Part shown: one piece after another, positions 52,817 through 62,121 of the stretch | How the letters are laid out: each line of letters opens with the position of its first letter | Position numbering within the stretch: position 1 is the first letter of the stretch | NCBI RefSeq assembly: GCF_900188175.1 | Contig: NZ_FZOQ01000009.1 | Location: forward strand, 1 to 64,000 | Source: Pontibacter ummariensis | GTDB lineage: Bacteria; Bacteroidota; Bacteroidia; Cytophagales; Hymenobacteraceae | Direction of reading: 5' to 3' | DNA length: 64,000 nt | The notes under the pieces: model-generated | The model's database searches: none | Seen by the model: the letters and a program-made list of their open reading frames with translations, nothing else | Told to the model about the DNA's origin: nothing | Position numbers and translations under genes: made by a program

Positions 52817-55800
52817 ATGATTTCAGATGTATTTATAAGAAGGCCCGTCACCTCCATCGTGATCTCCCTCGTGATCGTGCTGGTAGGTGTCCTGGCCATG
52901 ATGAACCTGCCTGTGACGCAGTACCCGGACATCTCCCCTCCTACGGTGTCGGTGTCGGCTAACTATACAGGGGCAGATGCGCAAACGGTGGAGCAAACGG
53001 TGGCTACGCCGGTGGAGACGCAGATTAACGGTACGCCAGGTATGGCTTATATCACCTCCACCAACACCAGTACGGGGCAGATGAACATGACCGTTACTTT
53101 TGAGGTAGGGACAGACATTGACATTGCCACCCTGGACGTTCAGAACCGGGCCAGTATTGCCGAGCCAAGCCTGCCAGAGGAAGTACGCAGGTTAGGGGTA
53201 ACGGTGCGTAAGCGAAACCCGAGCATCATGATGGTGATCGGTATCTTCTCACCAGAGGGCACCCACGACATCGAGTTCCTGGACAACTACACGAACATCT
53301 TTGTGCGGGACGCCTTGCTCCGCGTGCCTGGTGTAGGGGATATCAATGCCCTGGGCCAGGACTTTAGTATGCGGGTGTGGCTGAAACCGGACAAGCTGGC
53401 GCAGTATGGCATTAGTGCCAGCCAGATAACGGCCGCCATTCAGGAGCAGAACCTGCAGGTAGCAGCGGGTACGGTGGGCGCTAAACCGCAGTACGATACG
53501 CAGGCCTTTCAGTACCCGATCACGGTAAGGGGCCGCTTGCAGACGCAGGAAGAGTTCGAGAACATCGTGGTGCGCACCAACCCCGAAGACGGGAGTCTGG
53601 TGTACCTGCGCGATGTGGCCCGGATTGAATTCGGCCGCTTCGACTACGGCCGCTCAGCTACCATCAACGGTAACCCTTCGGCTATTCTGCTCTTGTACCA
53701 GGCCCCAGGCAGCAATGCCCTGGAGACTGCCGAAGGCGTTTATGCTGCTTTAGCGGAACTGAAGGAGGCCTTCCCGGCTGACGTTGACTTTGTAGTTTCC
53801 TTTGAGACGGTGTCGGTTGTACAGGTATCTATCAATGAGGTGGTGCACACGCTGGTCGAGGCCCTGATCCTGGTAATTATCGTGGTGTTCCTGTTCCTGC
53901 AGAGCTGGCGTGCTACCTTAGTGCCGATCCTGGCTATCCCGGTTTCGATTATCGGTACCTTTATCTTCTTTATCCCGCTTGGCTTTACCATCAACACCCT
54001 CACCCTGTTCGGCTTCGTGTTGGCGATTGGCATCGTGGTGGACGACGCCATTGTGGTGGTAGAAGCAGTACAGCATTACATTGACCATGAGCGGCTCTCG
54101 GCCAAAGAGGCTACCCGTAAGGCGATGAAGGACATTACCGCCCCGGTGGTTGCCATTGCGCTGATCCTGGCGGCTGTGTTTATTCCTGTGGGCTTTATAC
54201 CGGGTATTGTAGGACGTTTGTACCAGCAGTTTGCCATCACCATTGCAATATCTGTTCTTATATCCGCTTTTGTGGCGTTAACGCTCACGCCGGCCCTTTG
54301 TGCCCTGATGCTGAAACCGATGAACGTGAACAAGAACTCCAGGGGCATCAATAAGTTCTTTTACTGGTTTAACAATTGGTTCGCCCGCACTACTGAGTCT
54401 TATTCGCATGGGGTACGCAAAAGTATAAAGGCAGCTCCGCTGGTACTTGTTCTGCTGGTTTGCCTTTATGTGGGAACCGTAGGCCTGTTTGCCACAAAAC
54501 CAACTGGCTTTATTCCTACTGAGGACGAAGGACGGTTGTTCGTGGCGGTAGAGTTACCGGAAGGCTCCTCTGCTACCCGAACAGAAGCGCTTCTAGAGAA
54601 CATTGGGATTATTATGGCAGAAATACCAGCTATCCGCAACTATACCGCTATTGGTGGTCTGAACGCCATCAACTTCTCTTTCAAGTCGAACAGCGGCACC
54701 ATGTTCGTGCAACTGCAACCATGGGCTGAGCGTGAAGAGGCAGCGGAGCAATTGGAAGGCGTGATGGCTACCCTGAACCAGCGTTTTGCTGCCTTACGGG
54801 AAGCGAACATCCGGGTAGTCGCCCCTCCGGCCATACCTGGTCTGGGCCAGGCAGGCGGCTTCAGCTTTATGCTGGAGCAACGTGCCGGCGGTGGCGACCT
54901 GAAGGAATTTGAAGGCGTGCTAGGCCAGTTCTTAGGAGCGGTCAACCAGCGTCCCGAGATTGCCATGGCTTATAGTTTCTTTAATACCCGCACCCCTGGC
55001 TATCAGGTAGAAGTAGACCGGGCGAAGGCCAAACAACTGGGTGTGAACATCGCGGATGTTTACGCGACCATGTCCTCCCTGATGGGTAGCCGCTACATCA
55101 ACGACTTTACCCGCTACGGCCGTAATTTCCGGGTAGTTGCCCAGGCTGACACGGCCTACCGCATGGACATTTCGGACCTGAAGCAGTACTACGTGCTCAA
55201 CAGGCAGGGAGAGTCCGTACCGCTAAGTGCGCTGGTTACCTCCAAAGTAGTAGAGAACCCAGCTGTGATCTCCCACTACAACCTGTTCCGCTCTGCGGAA
55301 GTACTGGGCAGCGCAGCCCCGGGTTACAGTAGCGGCCAGGCCCTGGAGGCCCTGCAGGAGGTTGCGGCAGAAGTACTGCCGGCAGGTTATGGCTACGACT
55401 TCTCCGGCCTCAGCCGTGAAGAGCTGGCAGCCGGAAGCAGTACTATTTACATCTTCTCGCTATCCATCATCCTGGTGCTACTCTTGTTAGCTGCGCTGTA
55501 TGAAAGCTGGTCTGTCCCGTTCTCGATCCTGTTTGCCATTCCGCTGGGTATGTTCGGAGCTATTCTGGCCCTAACGCTATTGCCCAGGCTGGACAATAAC
55601 GTGTACGCGCAGATCGGTATGATCACGCTGATAGGCCTGGCCGCGAAAAACGCCATCCTGATCGTGGAGTTTGCCAAAGAGCGGGTAGACCGGGGCATGG
55701 AGCTGTTGGAAGCGACAATTGAGGCCGTAAAGCTGCGCCTTCGTCCTATTATCATGACCTCCATGGCCTTTATCCTGGGTGTGGTTCCACTGGCGATTGC

Positions 55801-56017
55801 CTCAGGGGCTGGTGCTGTTTCGCGCCAGACAATTGGCTGGGTAGTAATTGGCGGTATGTTAGCGGCTACCTTCCTGGCGATTTTTGTGGTCCCAGTGCTT
55901 TTTGTGGTCATTACCCGTCTGGCATACGGCAAGAAGAAACTGGCGGAGTTAAGGGCTGGTTACAAACCGGATGCAGATGAAGGAGGAGACCCGGCTTATG
56001 TGAACCCCCACGCTTAA
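52817..56017 (+). CDS. RND efflux permease (HAE1 family)
   Basis: A 1066-residue proton-driven pump. It begins MISDVFIRRPVTSIVISLVI, followed by the standard large periplasmic loops between TM1/2 and TM7/8. Proton-relay aspartates are present in TM4 (GIVVDDAIVVVEAVQ). The GPSGAT-type late TM region is represented by LIGLAAKNAILIVEFAKE. Length and order are normal for AcrB/MexB. Typical substrates are hydrophobic drugs, dyes or detergents. It ends with a terminator at 56039-56071. Confidence 0.96.
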   Translation: MISDVFIRRPVTSIVISLVIVLVGVLAMMNLPVTQYPDISPPTVSVSANYTGADAQTVEQTVATPVETQINGTPGMAYITSTNTSTGQMNMTVTFEVGTDIDIATLDVQNRASIAEPSLPEEVRRLGVTVRKRNPSIMMVIGIFSPEGTHDIEFLDNYTNIFVRDALLRVPGVGDINALGQDFSMRVWLKPDKLAQYGISASQITAAIQEQNLQVAAGTVGAKPQYDTQAFQYPITVRGRLQTQEEFENIVVRTNPEDGSLVYLRDVARIEFGRFDYGRSATINGNPSAILLLYQAPGSNALETAEGVYAALAELKEAFPADVDFVVSFETVSVVQVSINEVVHTLVEALILVIIVVFLFLQSWRATLVPILAIPVSIIGTFIFFIPLGFTINTLTLFGFVLAIGIVVDDAIVVVEAVQHYIDHERLSAKEATRKAMKDITAPVVAIALILAAVFIPVGFIPGIVGRLYQQFAITIAISVLISAFVALTLTPALCALMLKPMNVNKNSRGINKFFYWFNNWFARTTESYSHGVRKSIKAAPLVLVLLVCLYVGTVGLFATKPTGFIPTEDEGRLFVAVELPEGSSATRTEALLENIGIIMAEIPAIRNYTAIGGLNAINFSFKSNSGTMFVQLQPWAEREEAAEQLEGVMATLNQRFAALREANIRVVAPPAIPGLGQAGGFSFMLEQRAGGGDLKEFEGVLGQFLGAVNQRPEIAMAYSFFNTRTPGYQVEVDRAKAKQLGVNIADVYATMSSLMGSRYINDFTRYGRNFRVVAQADTAYRMDISDLKQYYVLNRQGESVPLSALVTSKVVENPAVISHYNLFRSAEVLGSAAPGYSSGQALEALQEVAAEVLPAGYGYDFSGLSREELAAGSSTIYIFSLSIILVLLLLAALYESWSVPFSILFAIPLGMFGAILALTLLPRLDNNVYAQIGMITLIGLAAKNAILIVEFAKERVDRGMELLEATIEAVKLRLRPIIMTSMAFILGVVPLAIASGAGAVSRQTIGWVVIGGMLAATFLAIFVVPVLFVVITRLAYGKKKLAELRAGYKPDADEGGDPAYVNPHA

Positions 56018-56038
56018 GCTGTATTATTAAAAAAGTTG

Positions 56039-56071
56039 AACAGCCCGACCTGGTAGGCCGGGCTGTTTTTG
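56039..56071 (+). terminator. Terminator of the efflux operon
   Basis: A nine-base stem (aacagcccg, 56039-56047; cgggctgtt, 56059-56067) is followed by TTTTT overlapping its last bases. Confidence 0.85.
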
Positions 56072-56179
56072 TTTAGGGCTAACAAATATTAATATTAACA
56101 TAAGTGTGTATAGTGTTATTGCTATTTAGGAATCACCTTATTACCTTTCGATTCTAAATTTTTTAAACCGCTTATTTCT

Positions 56180-56812
56180 ATGAAACAAACCCTGCTTACA
56201 CTGCTTGTCTTCCTCTTCTCTGTCGCTACGCTTGCAGCACAGGACATTATCATGAAACGTACAGGAGAGAAGCTAGAGGCGAAAGTGCTGGAAATCTCCC
56301 CCACGGAGATTAAATACAAACAGTATGACAGGCTGGAAGGGCCGACGTATATTTTGCCGAAAAGTGAGGTAGCTGTTATTCAGTATGCCAACAACACAAG
56401 CGAGGCTTTTGCCCTGGAGGATACTACTCCCCCTGCCTCTGTAGCTTCAAAACCAGCCTTAAGCGAAATGATTACAGAAGCTAGTTCAGGAACTTCAAAC
56501 CTGGCTATTTATGCCAAGGGCCAGTCTGATGCAACTGCCTTTTATGACGGCTACCAGGCAGCAGGCACAGGCACTTTAGTATCCAGCCTGGTGAACCCCT
56601 TGTTCGGACTGATACCGGCCGTAGCCTGCTCTGTTACCACACCTAAGAAACACAACCTCGACGCGCCAAACCATGAACTCCTGGAACAGCCCGATTACGT
56701 AAGCGGCTACCGTAAGCAAGCCCGTAAGATCAAATCAGGTAAGGTCTGGAAAAACTGGGGCATTGGCCTTGGGGTAAATATTCTACTGGCTGTTATACTT
56801 GTCACACAATAG
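56180..56812 (+). CDS. Hypothetical secreted/membrane protein
   Basis: A 210-residue protein. The signal peptide (MKQTLLTLLVFLFSVATLAAQ) is followed by DIIMKRTGEKLEAKVLEISPTEIKYKQYDRLEGPTYILPKSEV, a short beta-domain that I recall at the front of many Bacteroidota proteins. The C-terminal part has a YQAAGTGTLVSSLVNPLFGLIPAVACS segment and a final helix (NWGIGLGVNILLAVILV), suggesting two helical membrane passes. No function can be assigned. Confidence 0.82.
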   Translation: MKQTLLTLLVFLFSVATLAAQDIIMKRTGEKLEAKVLEISPTEIKYKQYDRLEGPTYILPKSEVAVIQYANNTSEAFALEDTTPPASVASKPALSEMITEASSGTSNLAIYAKGQSDATAFYDGYQAAGTGTLVSSLVNPLFGLIPAVACSVTTPKKHNLDAPNHELLEQPDYVSGYRKQARKIKSGKVWKNWGIGLGVNILLAVILVTQ

Positions 56813-56844
56813 CATTTCCCTCTATCTATCCCTAAGAAGCTTAT

Positions 56845-56891
56845 CATAAGGTCAAGGGCGTGGACATAAGGCTCGCGCCCTTGACCTTATG
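56845..56891. terminator. Long bidirectional hairpin between convergent genes
   Basis: A perfect 16-bp stem (cataaggtcaagggcg, 56845-56860; cgcccttgaccttatg, 56876-56891) with a 15-nt loop lies between two convergent stop codons. There is no T-run on either side. Confidence 0.55.
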
Positions 56892-56897
56892 GGAGAA

Positions 56898-57782
56898 CTA
56901 TTCTGGCTTGCCCTTCCCGCGCATTTGTTTTTCCAGGGCGTCCCACATCTCCTGTGGTACCTGATCAAAGCTGTTAAACTCGCCGGCACCGTAGAGCCAC
57001 TCTCCCCCATCGATAGTCACCACTTCGCCATTCACGAAGGAAGCATAGTCCGACACCAGGTAAGCAGCAAGGTTAGCCAACTCCTGATGCTCTCCGAACC
57101 GACCTACGGGTATGCGTTTGACGGGGTCTATCTTATCAGCCAGTTGCTTCGGGAACAGGCGTGTCCAGGCACCTTCGGTGGGGAACGGACCGGGAGCAAT
57201 GGCATTGGAGCGTATGCCATACTTGGCCCATTCGGAGGCAAGGGAGCGCGTCAGCGCCAGTACCCCTGCTTTGGCGCAGGCCGAAGGCACGACATAGCCG
57301 GAACCGGTCCAGGCATAAGTGGTCACAATATTCAGCACAGTACCTGCCTGCTTCTGCTCGATCCAGTGTTTGCCCAGTGCCAAAGTGCAGTTGTAACTTC
57401 CTTTTAAAACAATGTCTGTTACTACATCAAAAGCTTTAGGGCTCAGACGCTCTGTGGGGCTCACAAAATTACCAGCTGCGTTGTTAACCAGTGCGTCTAC
57501 CCTCCCGAACCTGCCTATAGCGGTCTTTAACACGGTTTCTATTTCTAAATACTTGCGCACATCACAGGCGAGAGGAAGTACAGTTCCTCCCGTTTCCTGC
57601 TCCAGTTCCCGGGCCGCCTCCTGCAATACCTCCAATTTCCGGCTACAAATAACAACATTGGCTCCGAGCTCCAGAAAGTACTTGACCATGGAGCGGCCAA
57701 GGCCAGTGCCTCCGCCCGTTACCAGGATGGTTTTACCTTTCAGGGCCCCTTCTTTTAACATAGGTTCAGCTTTGATCGTCAT
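56898..57782 (-). CDS. SDR-family oxidoreductase, 2,4-dienoyl-CoA reductase type
   Basis: A 294-residue short-chain dehydrogenase. Cofactor motif GKTILVTGGGTGLGRSMVKYF (about 15-35) and VNNAAGNFVSPTE match. The usual catalytic YxxxK is replaced: GSGYVVPSACAKAGVLALTRSLASEW keeps the Lys but has Ser at the Tyr position, exactly as in peroxisomal/mitochondrial DECR-type enzymes. The C terminus has the DECR-like GEWLYGAGEFN. It likely reduces 2,4-dienoyl-CoA in degradation of unsaturated fatty acids with NADPH. Confidence 0.9.
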   Translation of the reverse strand: MTIKAEPMLKEGALKGKTILVTGGGTGLGRSMVKYFLELGANVVICSRKLEVLQEAARELEQETGGTVLPLACDVRKYLEIETVLKTAIGRFGRVDALVNNAAGNFVSPTERLSPKAFDVVTDIVLKGSYNCTLALGKHWIEQKQAGTVLNIVTTYAWTGSGYVVPSACAKAGVLALTRSLASEWAKYGIRSNAIAPGPFPTEGAWTRLFPKQLADKIDPVKRIPVGRFGEHQELANLAAYLVSDYASFVNGEVVTIDGGEWLYGAGEFNSFDQVPQEMWDALEKQMRGKGKPE

Positions 57783-57884
57783 AGTTTTATTTTGTTTTTA
57801 TGGCGTACGAAGTGCCGTAGAATCAGTATAAAGATAAAAATAGCTAGCGAATAGCTTCCAAGGCTCTTTATTTAATTTTCAGCT

Positions 57885-58331
57885 ATGGACAAAACGCAAT
57901 TACAGAAAGAACTGATGCCAGTCGTAGACGGCTTGCTCATGCAAAGCGAGATAGACGCCCCTTTTGAGTTTGTGTACCTGGAAGATACCCGTGGAAAACA
58001 ATTAAACCCGGGAGACGTGGCCGTTTGGGCAGGCAAACCAGCAGGAATGGGTGTAGAGACAAAAGATCTGGACGCCTTCATGCAGGAAATGCAAAGCGTG
58101 GACTCTGATGCCAGGGACAAGACCAAAGGCAAGGCGGAGGCATATCAGCAGCTAACAACTACTTTAAGGCGCCTGCTGCAGGATATCAAGGTGTATTGCC
58201 TGACAGAGATAGGAACAGAAGCGTATATTCTTGGCAAAGCCGAAACAGGTGATTACGCGGGCTTGCGCACGATGGTCATGCACGACCAGGCGACTGTGGC
58301 AAAAAAGAATGACCGGACAGAACGCGACTAA
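57885..58331 (+). CDS. Nuclease A inhibitor (NuiA)-like protein
   Basis: A 148-residue cytosolic protein resembling the NuiA family (PF07924). It starts with LMPVVDGLLMQSEIDAPFEFVYLED, and ends in IKVYCLTEIGTEAYILGKAETGDYAGLRT, which matches the family's C-terminal strand 'vYxlGxxxxGxxAGLxT'. NuiA blocks the DNA/RNA non-specific nuclease NucA in Anabaena. No nuclease gene lies in this window, so the target is unknown. The last four bases overlap the converging oxidoreductase gene. Confidence 0.78.
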   Translation: MDKTQLQKELMPVVDGLLMQSEIDAPFEFVYLEDTRGKQLNPGDVAVWAGKPAGMGVETKDLDAFMQEMQSVDSDARDKTKGKAEAYQQLTTTLRRLLQDIKVYCLTEIGTEAYILGKAETGDYAGLRTMVMHDQATVAKKNDRTERD

Positions 58332-59782
58332 AAGTGATCTTGCAGCAGCTTCTGCACAGCGATAATGCCACTCAGGCAGACACCTACCACCCCCTGCCCC
58401 GGATACACGGTGTCACCGCAAACATAAGCACCGCGGTGATCCAGGCGGGCGTCTTTTAGCTGCCAGGGCTTTAGGCTCCGGTACTGCGGATAACCGCCTA
58501 CAGCCCCATAGGCTCTTTTTGTCCAGAAGACCCAGGCCCCCGGCGTGGCGGCGCTCTGATACTTTACGTTTCCCCGGCAGACCAGGCCTTTTTTCTCCAG
58601 GGCTTCGAGAACGGTCTCTACCAACTGCTGTTTGTCTGCAATCTGCAGCCTTTCCGGGTCAGGCACATGTGTGCTGATACTAGCCAGAAACTCACCTACT
58701 GGGGCACGTAACGCATCGGCCGGGTGACTGTAACTTAAGAAAATGCTTTTACTACCGATAAGGGGTAAACCTTCCGGTAGGTGCACCTGGTGATGTAACA
58801 CAGCAGGCGGTTTTTGCCCTTCCAGGACCAATCCCATGCTAAAGGCACCGTTCAGCCTGTTAGAAGGCAACACGTACCTTTGCAGTTTTTGCCGGGTCTT
58901 AGTATCCTTAAAAACTTCTAATGTGTTATTCAGGGGAATACCGCTAATCAGGTATTTACTTTCAAAAGTACCCCTGCTGGCTTCTGTTCGATAACCCTCT
59001 TCTGAAGGCATTACCCTTTCTACCAGCTGCCCATACACAACATCAGAACCCTGCTCCTTAATGTAGTTAACAAACGGCTTTACCAGGTTGATCATCCCCC
59101 CTGGTACATAGTAATTGCTGTAGAGGGTGTAGCACAGCGCCGTGGCCCCAAAGAGTTCATTCACCTCCTGCATATAGTTCTGCGCCGTGATCAGTAACTG
59201 CTCGTTCACAAAGTCCACAAAAAGCTTGTTCTGCAATAGCCCATATTGGTCTAATAGCTGGTCCATGGTGCGAAAGGCAGCGGGGAGGAGTTTAACTTGC
59301 GCCGACTTTGCCCGCGCTGCTGACAGCAACAGGTCTTTATAGTTGGATATGGGAAAGCTGCGTTGTTGCAGGGAAGTGCGCCATACTCCCTGGCTGATCC
59401 TGTAGCAATGCTCCCAGAAAGCCCGCTGCTTGTGACGGCCAAACACCCGCTCTGCCTCCGCCACCCACTCGTCCAGGTCCTGGTACCGGGTCAACACGTC
59501 TCCGTTGGGCAAGTGTACCTGCATCGGGGGCTGTAATTTCAGTAGCGGTACATCAAGTGCCAATGCATCGAAAAGGTAGCGCAGGGGCATATGGGCGTCC
59601 AAGCCCACCAGAGTGGTAGCCCCTGTCTCAAACCAGTAGCCTTTGCGCTTATAGGAGGAGGAACTTCCGCCCGGATATTTAGCCTGCTCCAGCACACACA
59701 CCTTTAAGCCTCGCTTCACCAATAAGGCCGCCGCTGTCAAAGAACCGAAACCAGAGCCTATTAATACTACATCATACTTCAT
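58328..59782 (-). CDS. FAD-dependent oxidoreductase, phytoene desaturase/carotenoid isomerase-like
   Basis: A 484-residue flavoprotein. It begins MKYDVVLIGSGFGSLTAAALL (FAD-binding GxGxxG), followed by LEQAKYPGGSSSSYKRKGYWFETGATTLVG, as in CrtI/CrtISO family members. The C-terminal FAD motif is AYVCGDTVYPGQGVVGVCLSG. No other carotenoid genes are in the window, so the substrate is unclear; CrtISO-like all-trans-retinol saturase activity is an alternative. Its stop overlaps that of the NuiA-like gene, and its start faces that of a divergent epimerase gene. Confidence 0.87.
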   Translation of the reverse strand: MKYDVVLIGSGFGSLTAAALLVKRGLKVCVLEQAKYPGGSSSSYKRKGYWFETGATTLVGLDAHMPLRYLFDALALDVPLLKLQPPMQVHLPNGDVLTRYQDLDEWVAEAERVFGRHKQRAFWEHCYRISQGVWRTSLQQRSFPISNYKDLLLSAARAKSAQVKLLPAAFRTMDQLLDQYGLLQNKLFVDFVNEQLLITAQNYMQEVNELFGATALCYTLYSNYYVPGGMINLVKPFVNYIKEQGSDVVYGQLVERVMPSEEGYRTEASRGTFESKYLISGIPLNNTLEVFKDTKTRQKLQRYVLPSNRLNGAFSMGLVLEGQKPPAVLHHQVHLPEGLPLIGSKSIFLSYSHPADALRAPVGEFLASISTHVPDPERLQIADKQQLVETVLEALEKKGLVCRGNVKYQSAATPGAWVFWTKRAYGAVGGYPQYRSLKPWQLKDARLDHRGAYVCGDTVYPGQGVVGVCLSGIIAVQKLLQDHF

Positions 59783-59862
59783 TTATGCCTTACTTTACAG
59801 CACAGACCAACGCTGCGTTACTTTCTAACAGAATGGCGGAACAATTGTTAAAGGCGGGAACC

Positions 59863-60702
59863 ATGGAAATACAAGCAAAGAATAAAAGCAACATCAGTAT
59901 CATGGGCTGCGGCTGGCTGGGATTACCCTTAGCCGAACGACTGATAGCAACTAGTTATGAGGTAAAGGGCTCTACGACCAACGCCAAAAAAGTACAGCTC
60001 CTGCAGCAGAAAGGAATTAGCCCTTTTCGGATAAACCTGCAAGAGGAAACAACAGCTGGAGAAGTACTGGCTGCGTTTTTGCAATCAGAGGTGCTGGTCC
60101 TAAACGTCCCCCCGCAGCTGCGCAAGGGCGGCGGGACAGAGTATCTCCGCCAGATGCGGCTACTGCAGACGGCTTTGTTAGACTCCCCTGTTCGTAAGGT
60201 GCTCTTTGTCTCTTCTACCTCTGTTTACCACGACCTTAACCGCTGGGTAACAGAAAATGATGCTGGCCTCACGGAAGCAACAAGCCCCAGTCACGTGCTC
60301 CTGCAAGCAGAGGACCTGTTTCGGAAACAAAGCCAATGGCAGACAACGGTCGTCCGTTTTGCGGGGCTGGTAGGTGGCGACAGACACCCCGGCCGTTTTT
60401 TGGCAGGTAAAACACAAGTAGCAGGAGGAGAAGTGCCTGTGAACCTGATTCACCTGGAGGACTGCCTGGCTGTTCTGGAGAAAATAATTGTGACAGGAAA
60501 ATGGAACGAGGTGTACAATGCCTGTGCCGATGCCCACCCCACCCGGCAGGAATTTTATGTACAGGCAGCCGGGCAACTCAAGCTCACACCGCCTGAATTT
60601 TCACCTGGAGAAGAGACAAACTACAAGTTGATCAGCAGCGAGAAACTAAAGCGGGAGCTCCCCTACAGTTTTCGATACCCTGACCCCATGGCTTTCTTTT
60701 AG
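59863..60702 (+). CDS. NAD-dependent epimerase/dehydratase family protein (YeeZ-like)
   Basis: A 279-residue protein from the ATG at 59863 (MEIQAKNKSNISIMGCGWLGL). In-frame ATGs at 59785 and 59833 would add 26 or 10 residues with no domain, so the later start is preferred. The Rossmann motif is ISIMGCGWLGLPLAERL. VLFVSSTSVYHDLNRWV carries the SDR Ser/Tyr. This matches extended SDRs of the YeeZ group acting on sugar nucleotides or unknown substrates. It is divergent from the FAD-oxidoreductase gene, leaving about 80 bp for both promoters. Confidence 0.87.
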   Translation: MEIQAKNKSNISIMGCGWLGLPLAERLIATSYEVKGSTTNAKKVQLLQQKGISPFRINLQEETTAGEVLAAFLQSEVLVLNVPPQLRKGGGTEYLRQMRLLQTALLDSPVRKVLFVSSTSVYHDLNRWVTENDAGLTEATSPSHVLLQAEDLFRKQSQWQTTVVRFAGLVGGDRHPGRFLAGKTQVAGGEVPVNLIHLEDCLAVLEKIIVTGKWNEVYNACADAHPTRQEFYVQAAGQLKLTPPEFSPGEETNYKLISSEKLKRELPYSFRYPDPMAFF

Positions 60703-60710
60703 TATCTTTG
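60703..60710 (+). promoter_or_regulatory. -7 element for the BaiN-like gene
   Basis: TATCTTTG is a full TAnnTTTG match located just after the previous stop codon. The -33 box is unclear. Leader to the ATG is about 88 nt. Confidence 0.4.
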
Positions 60711-60803
60711 TCGACCTGATTGTTGGAAGTGCAGCTTTTTGAAGAAAGCATCGTGCAACTTCAAGGAAAGAGGTTATCCCTGATTCGCATTTAAACAGAA
60801 AGA

Positions 60804-62042
60804 ATGAAGGTTGTAGTTATTGGGGGCGGTGCTGCTGGCTTTTTCGGGGCAATTACCTGCGCCCAGGAAAACCCACAGGCACAGGTCCTGCTACTTGAGA
60901 AAACGAACAAGTTGCTGGCAAAGGTACGGATATCAGGTGGCGGGCGCTGTAATGTGACCCATCACTGCTTTGAGCCACGGGTACTGGCACAGCATTATCC
61001 ACGTGGCGCCAAACAACTAAAAGAGGCTTTTAAAGCATTCGGGGCACAGGACACCATCGATTGGTTTGCCGCGCGGGGGGTTGAACTGAAAGCAGAGACA
61101 GACGGGCGCATGTTCCCGGTAACCGACGACTCCGAAACCATTGTGAACTGCCTGCTACAGGAGGCCAAACGTACTGGCGTGCAGATAAAGCTTGGGGCCG
61201 GCGTAGAAAACATCATCCCTGTGCAGGAAAACCACCAAAAGCATTTCCGCCTGCAGCTAAGCAATGGTGCGACGCTTCTGGCAGACAGGGTGCTGGTGAG
61301 TACCGGTGGTAACCCGAAGCCAGTGGGCTACAACTGGTTGCGCCAGTTAGGGCATGTAATAGAGGAGCCAGTTCCTTCTCTGTTCACCTTCAACGTTCCA
61401 ACTTCCCCTTTTAAGGACTTACTGGGTATATCCGTACCCAAGGCAAAAGTACGCGTAGCAGGTCAAAAACTGGAGTACGAGGGGCCACTGCTTATCACCC
61501 ATTGGGGATACTCGGGCCCTGCTGTTCTGAAGCTGTCCGCTTGGGGAGCCCGCCTCTTTTCTGAGCAACAGTACCACTTCACGGTGCTGATCAACTGGAT
61601 CCCCGATTTTACTGAGGAGTCGCTGCGGGAACACCTGCAACAGTACCGGCACGCGCACCCTAAAAAAGTGGTTAGCAGCAACCAACTCTTCGGCCTGCCG
61701 CAGCGCCTCTGGAAAGCGCTGACCCAGTTGGCAGAGATTCCTGCCGAAACGATTTGGGCGGAGCTACCCGGTAAAAACACAAACAAACTGGTGGAGGCCT
61801 TGCTACGGGCCTCCTTTGAGGTAAAGGGCAAAACTACTTTTAAAGAAGAGTTCGTGACCTGCGGTGGCGTTGCGCTGAACCAGGTAAACACGAAGACCAT
61901 GGAAAGCCGCGTGCAGCCCGGTTTGTACTTTGCAGGAGAGGTGCTCGACATAGACGGTATTACAGGAGGCTTTAATTTCCAGGCCGCCTGGACTACGGGC
62001 TACTTAGCTGGCAAGGCAATAGCCTCAGCCATAAACCCTTAG
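60804..62042 (+). CDS. BaiN/RdsA-family NAD(P)/FAD oxidoreductase (HI0933-like)
   Basis: A 412-residue flavoprotein. It begins MKVVVIGGGAAGFFGAI (FAD motif), followed by LLAKVRISGGGRCNVTH, the hallmark of HI0933/YhiN/BaiN proteins. The C-terminal end has LYFAGEVLDIDGITGGFNFQAAWTTGYLAG, also typical. The closest characterised relative, BaiN, reduces bile-acid intermediates; in non-gut bacteria its role is unknown. Confidence 0.94.
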   Translation: MKVVVIGGGAAGFFGAITCAQENPQAQVLLLEKTNKLLAKVRISGGGRCNVTHHCFEPRVLAQHYPRGAKQLKEAFKAFGAQDTIDWFAARGVELKAETDGRMFPVTDDSETIVNCLLQEAKRTGVQIKLGAGVENIIPVQENHQKHFRLQLSNGATLLADRVLVSTGGNPKPVGYNWLRQLGHVIEEPVPSLFTFNVPTSPFKDLLGISVPKAKVRVAGQKLEYEGPLLITHWGYSGPAVLKLSAWGARLFSEQQYHFTVLINWIPDFTEESLREHLQQYRHAHPKKVVSSNQLFGLPQRLWKALTQLAEIPAETIWAELPGKNTNKLVEALLRASFEVKGKTTFKEEFVTCGGVALNQVNTKTMESRVQPGLYFAGEVLDIDGITGGFNFQAAWTTGYLAGKAIASAINP

Positions 62043-62121
62043 CACTGGCTGTTATTCATCCCAGACAACCAAAATCGCACTGTATCAGTATTAATGCATG
62101 TTGAACTAACTGCATTAAACT

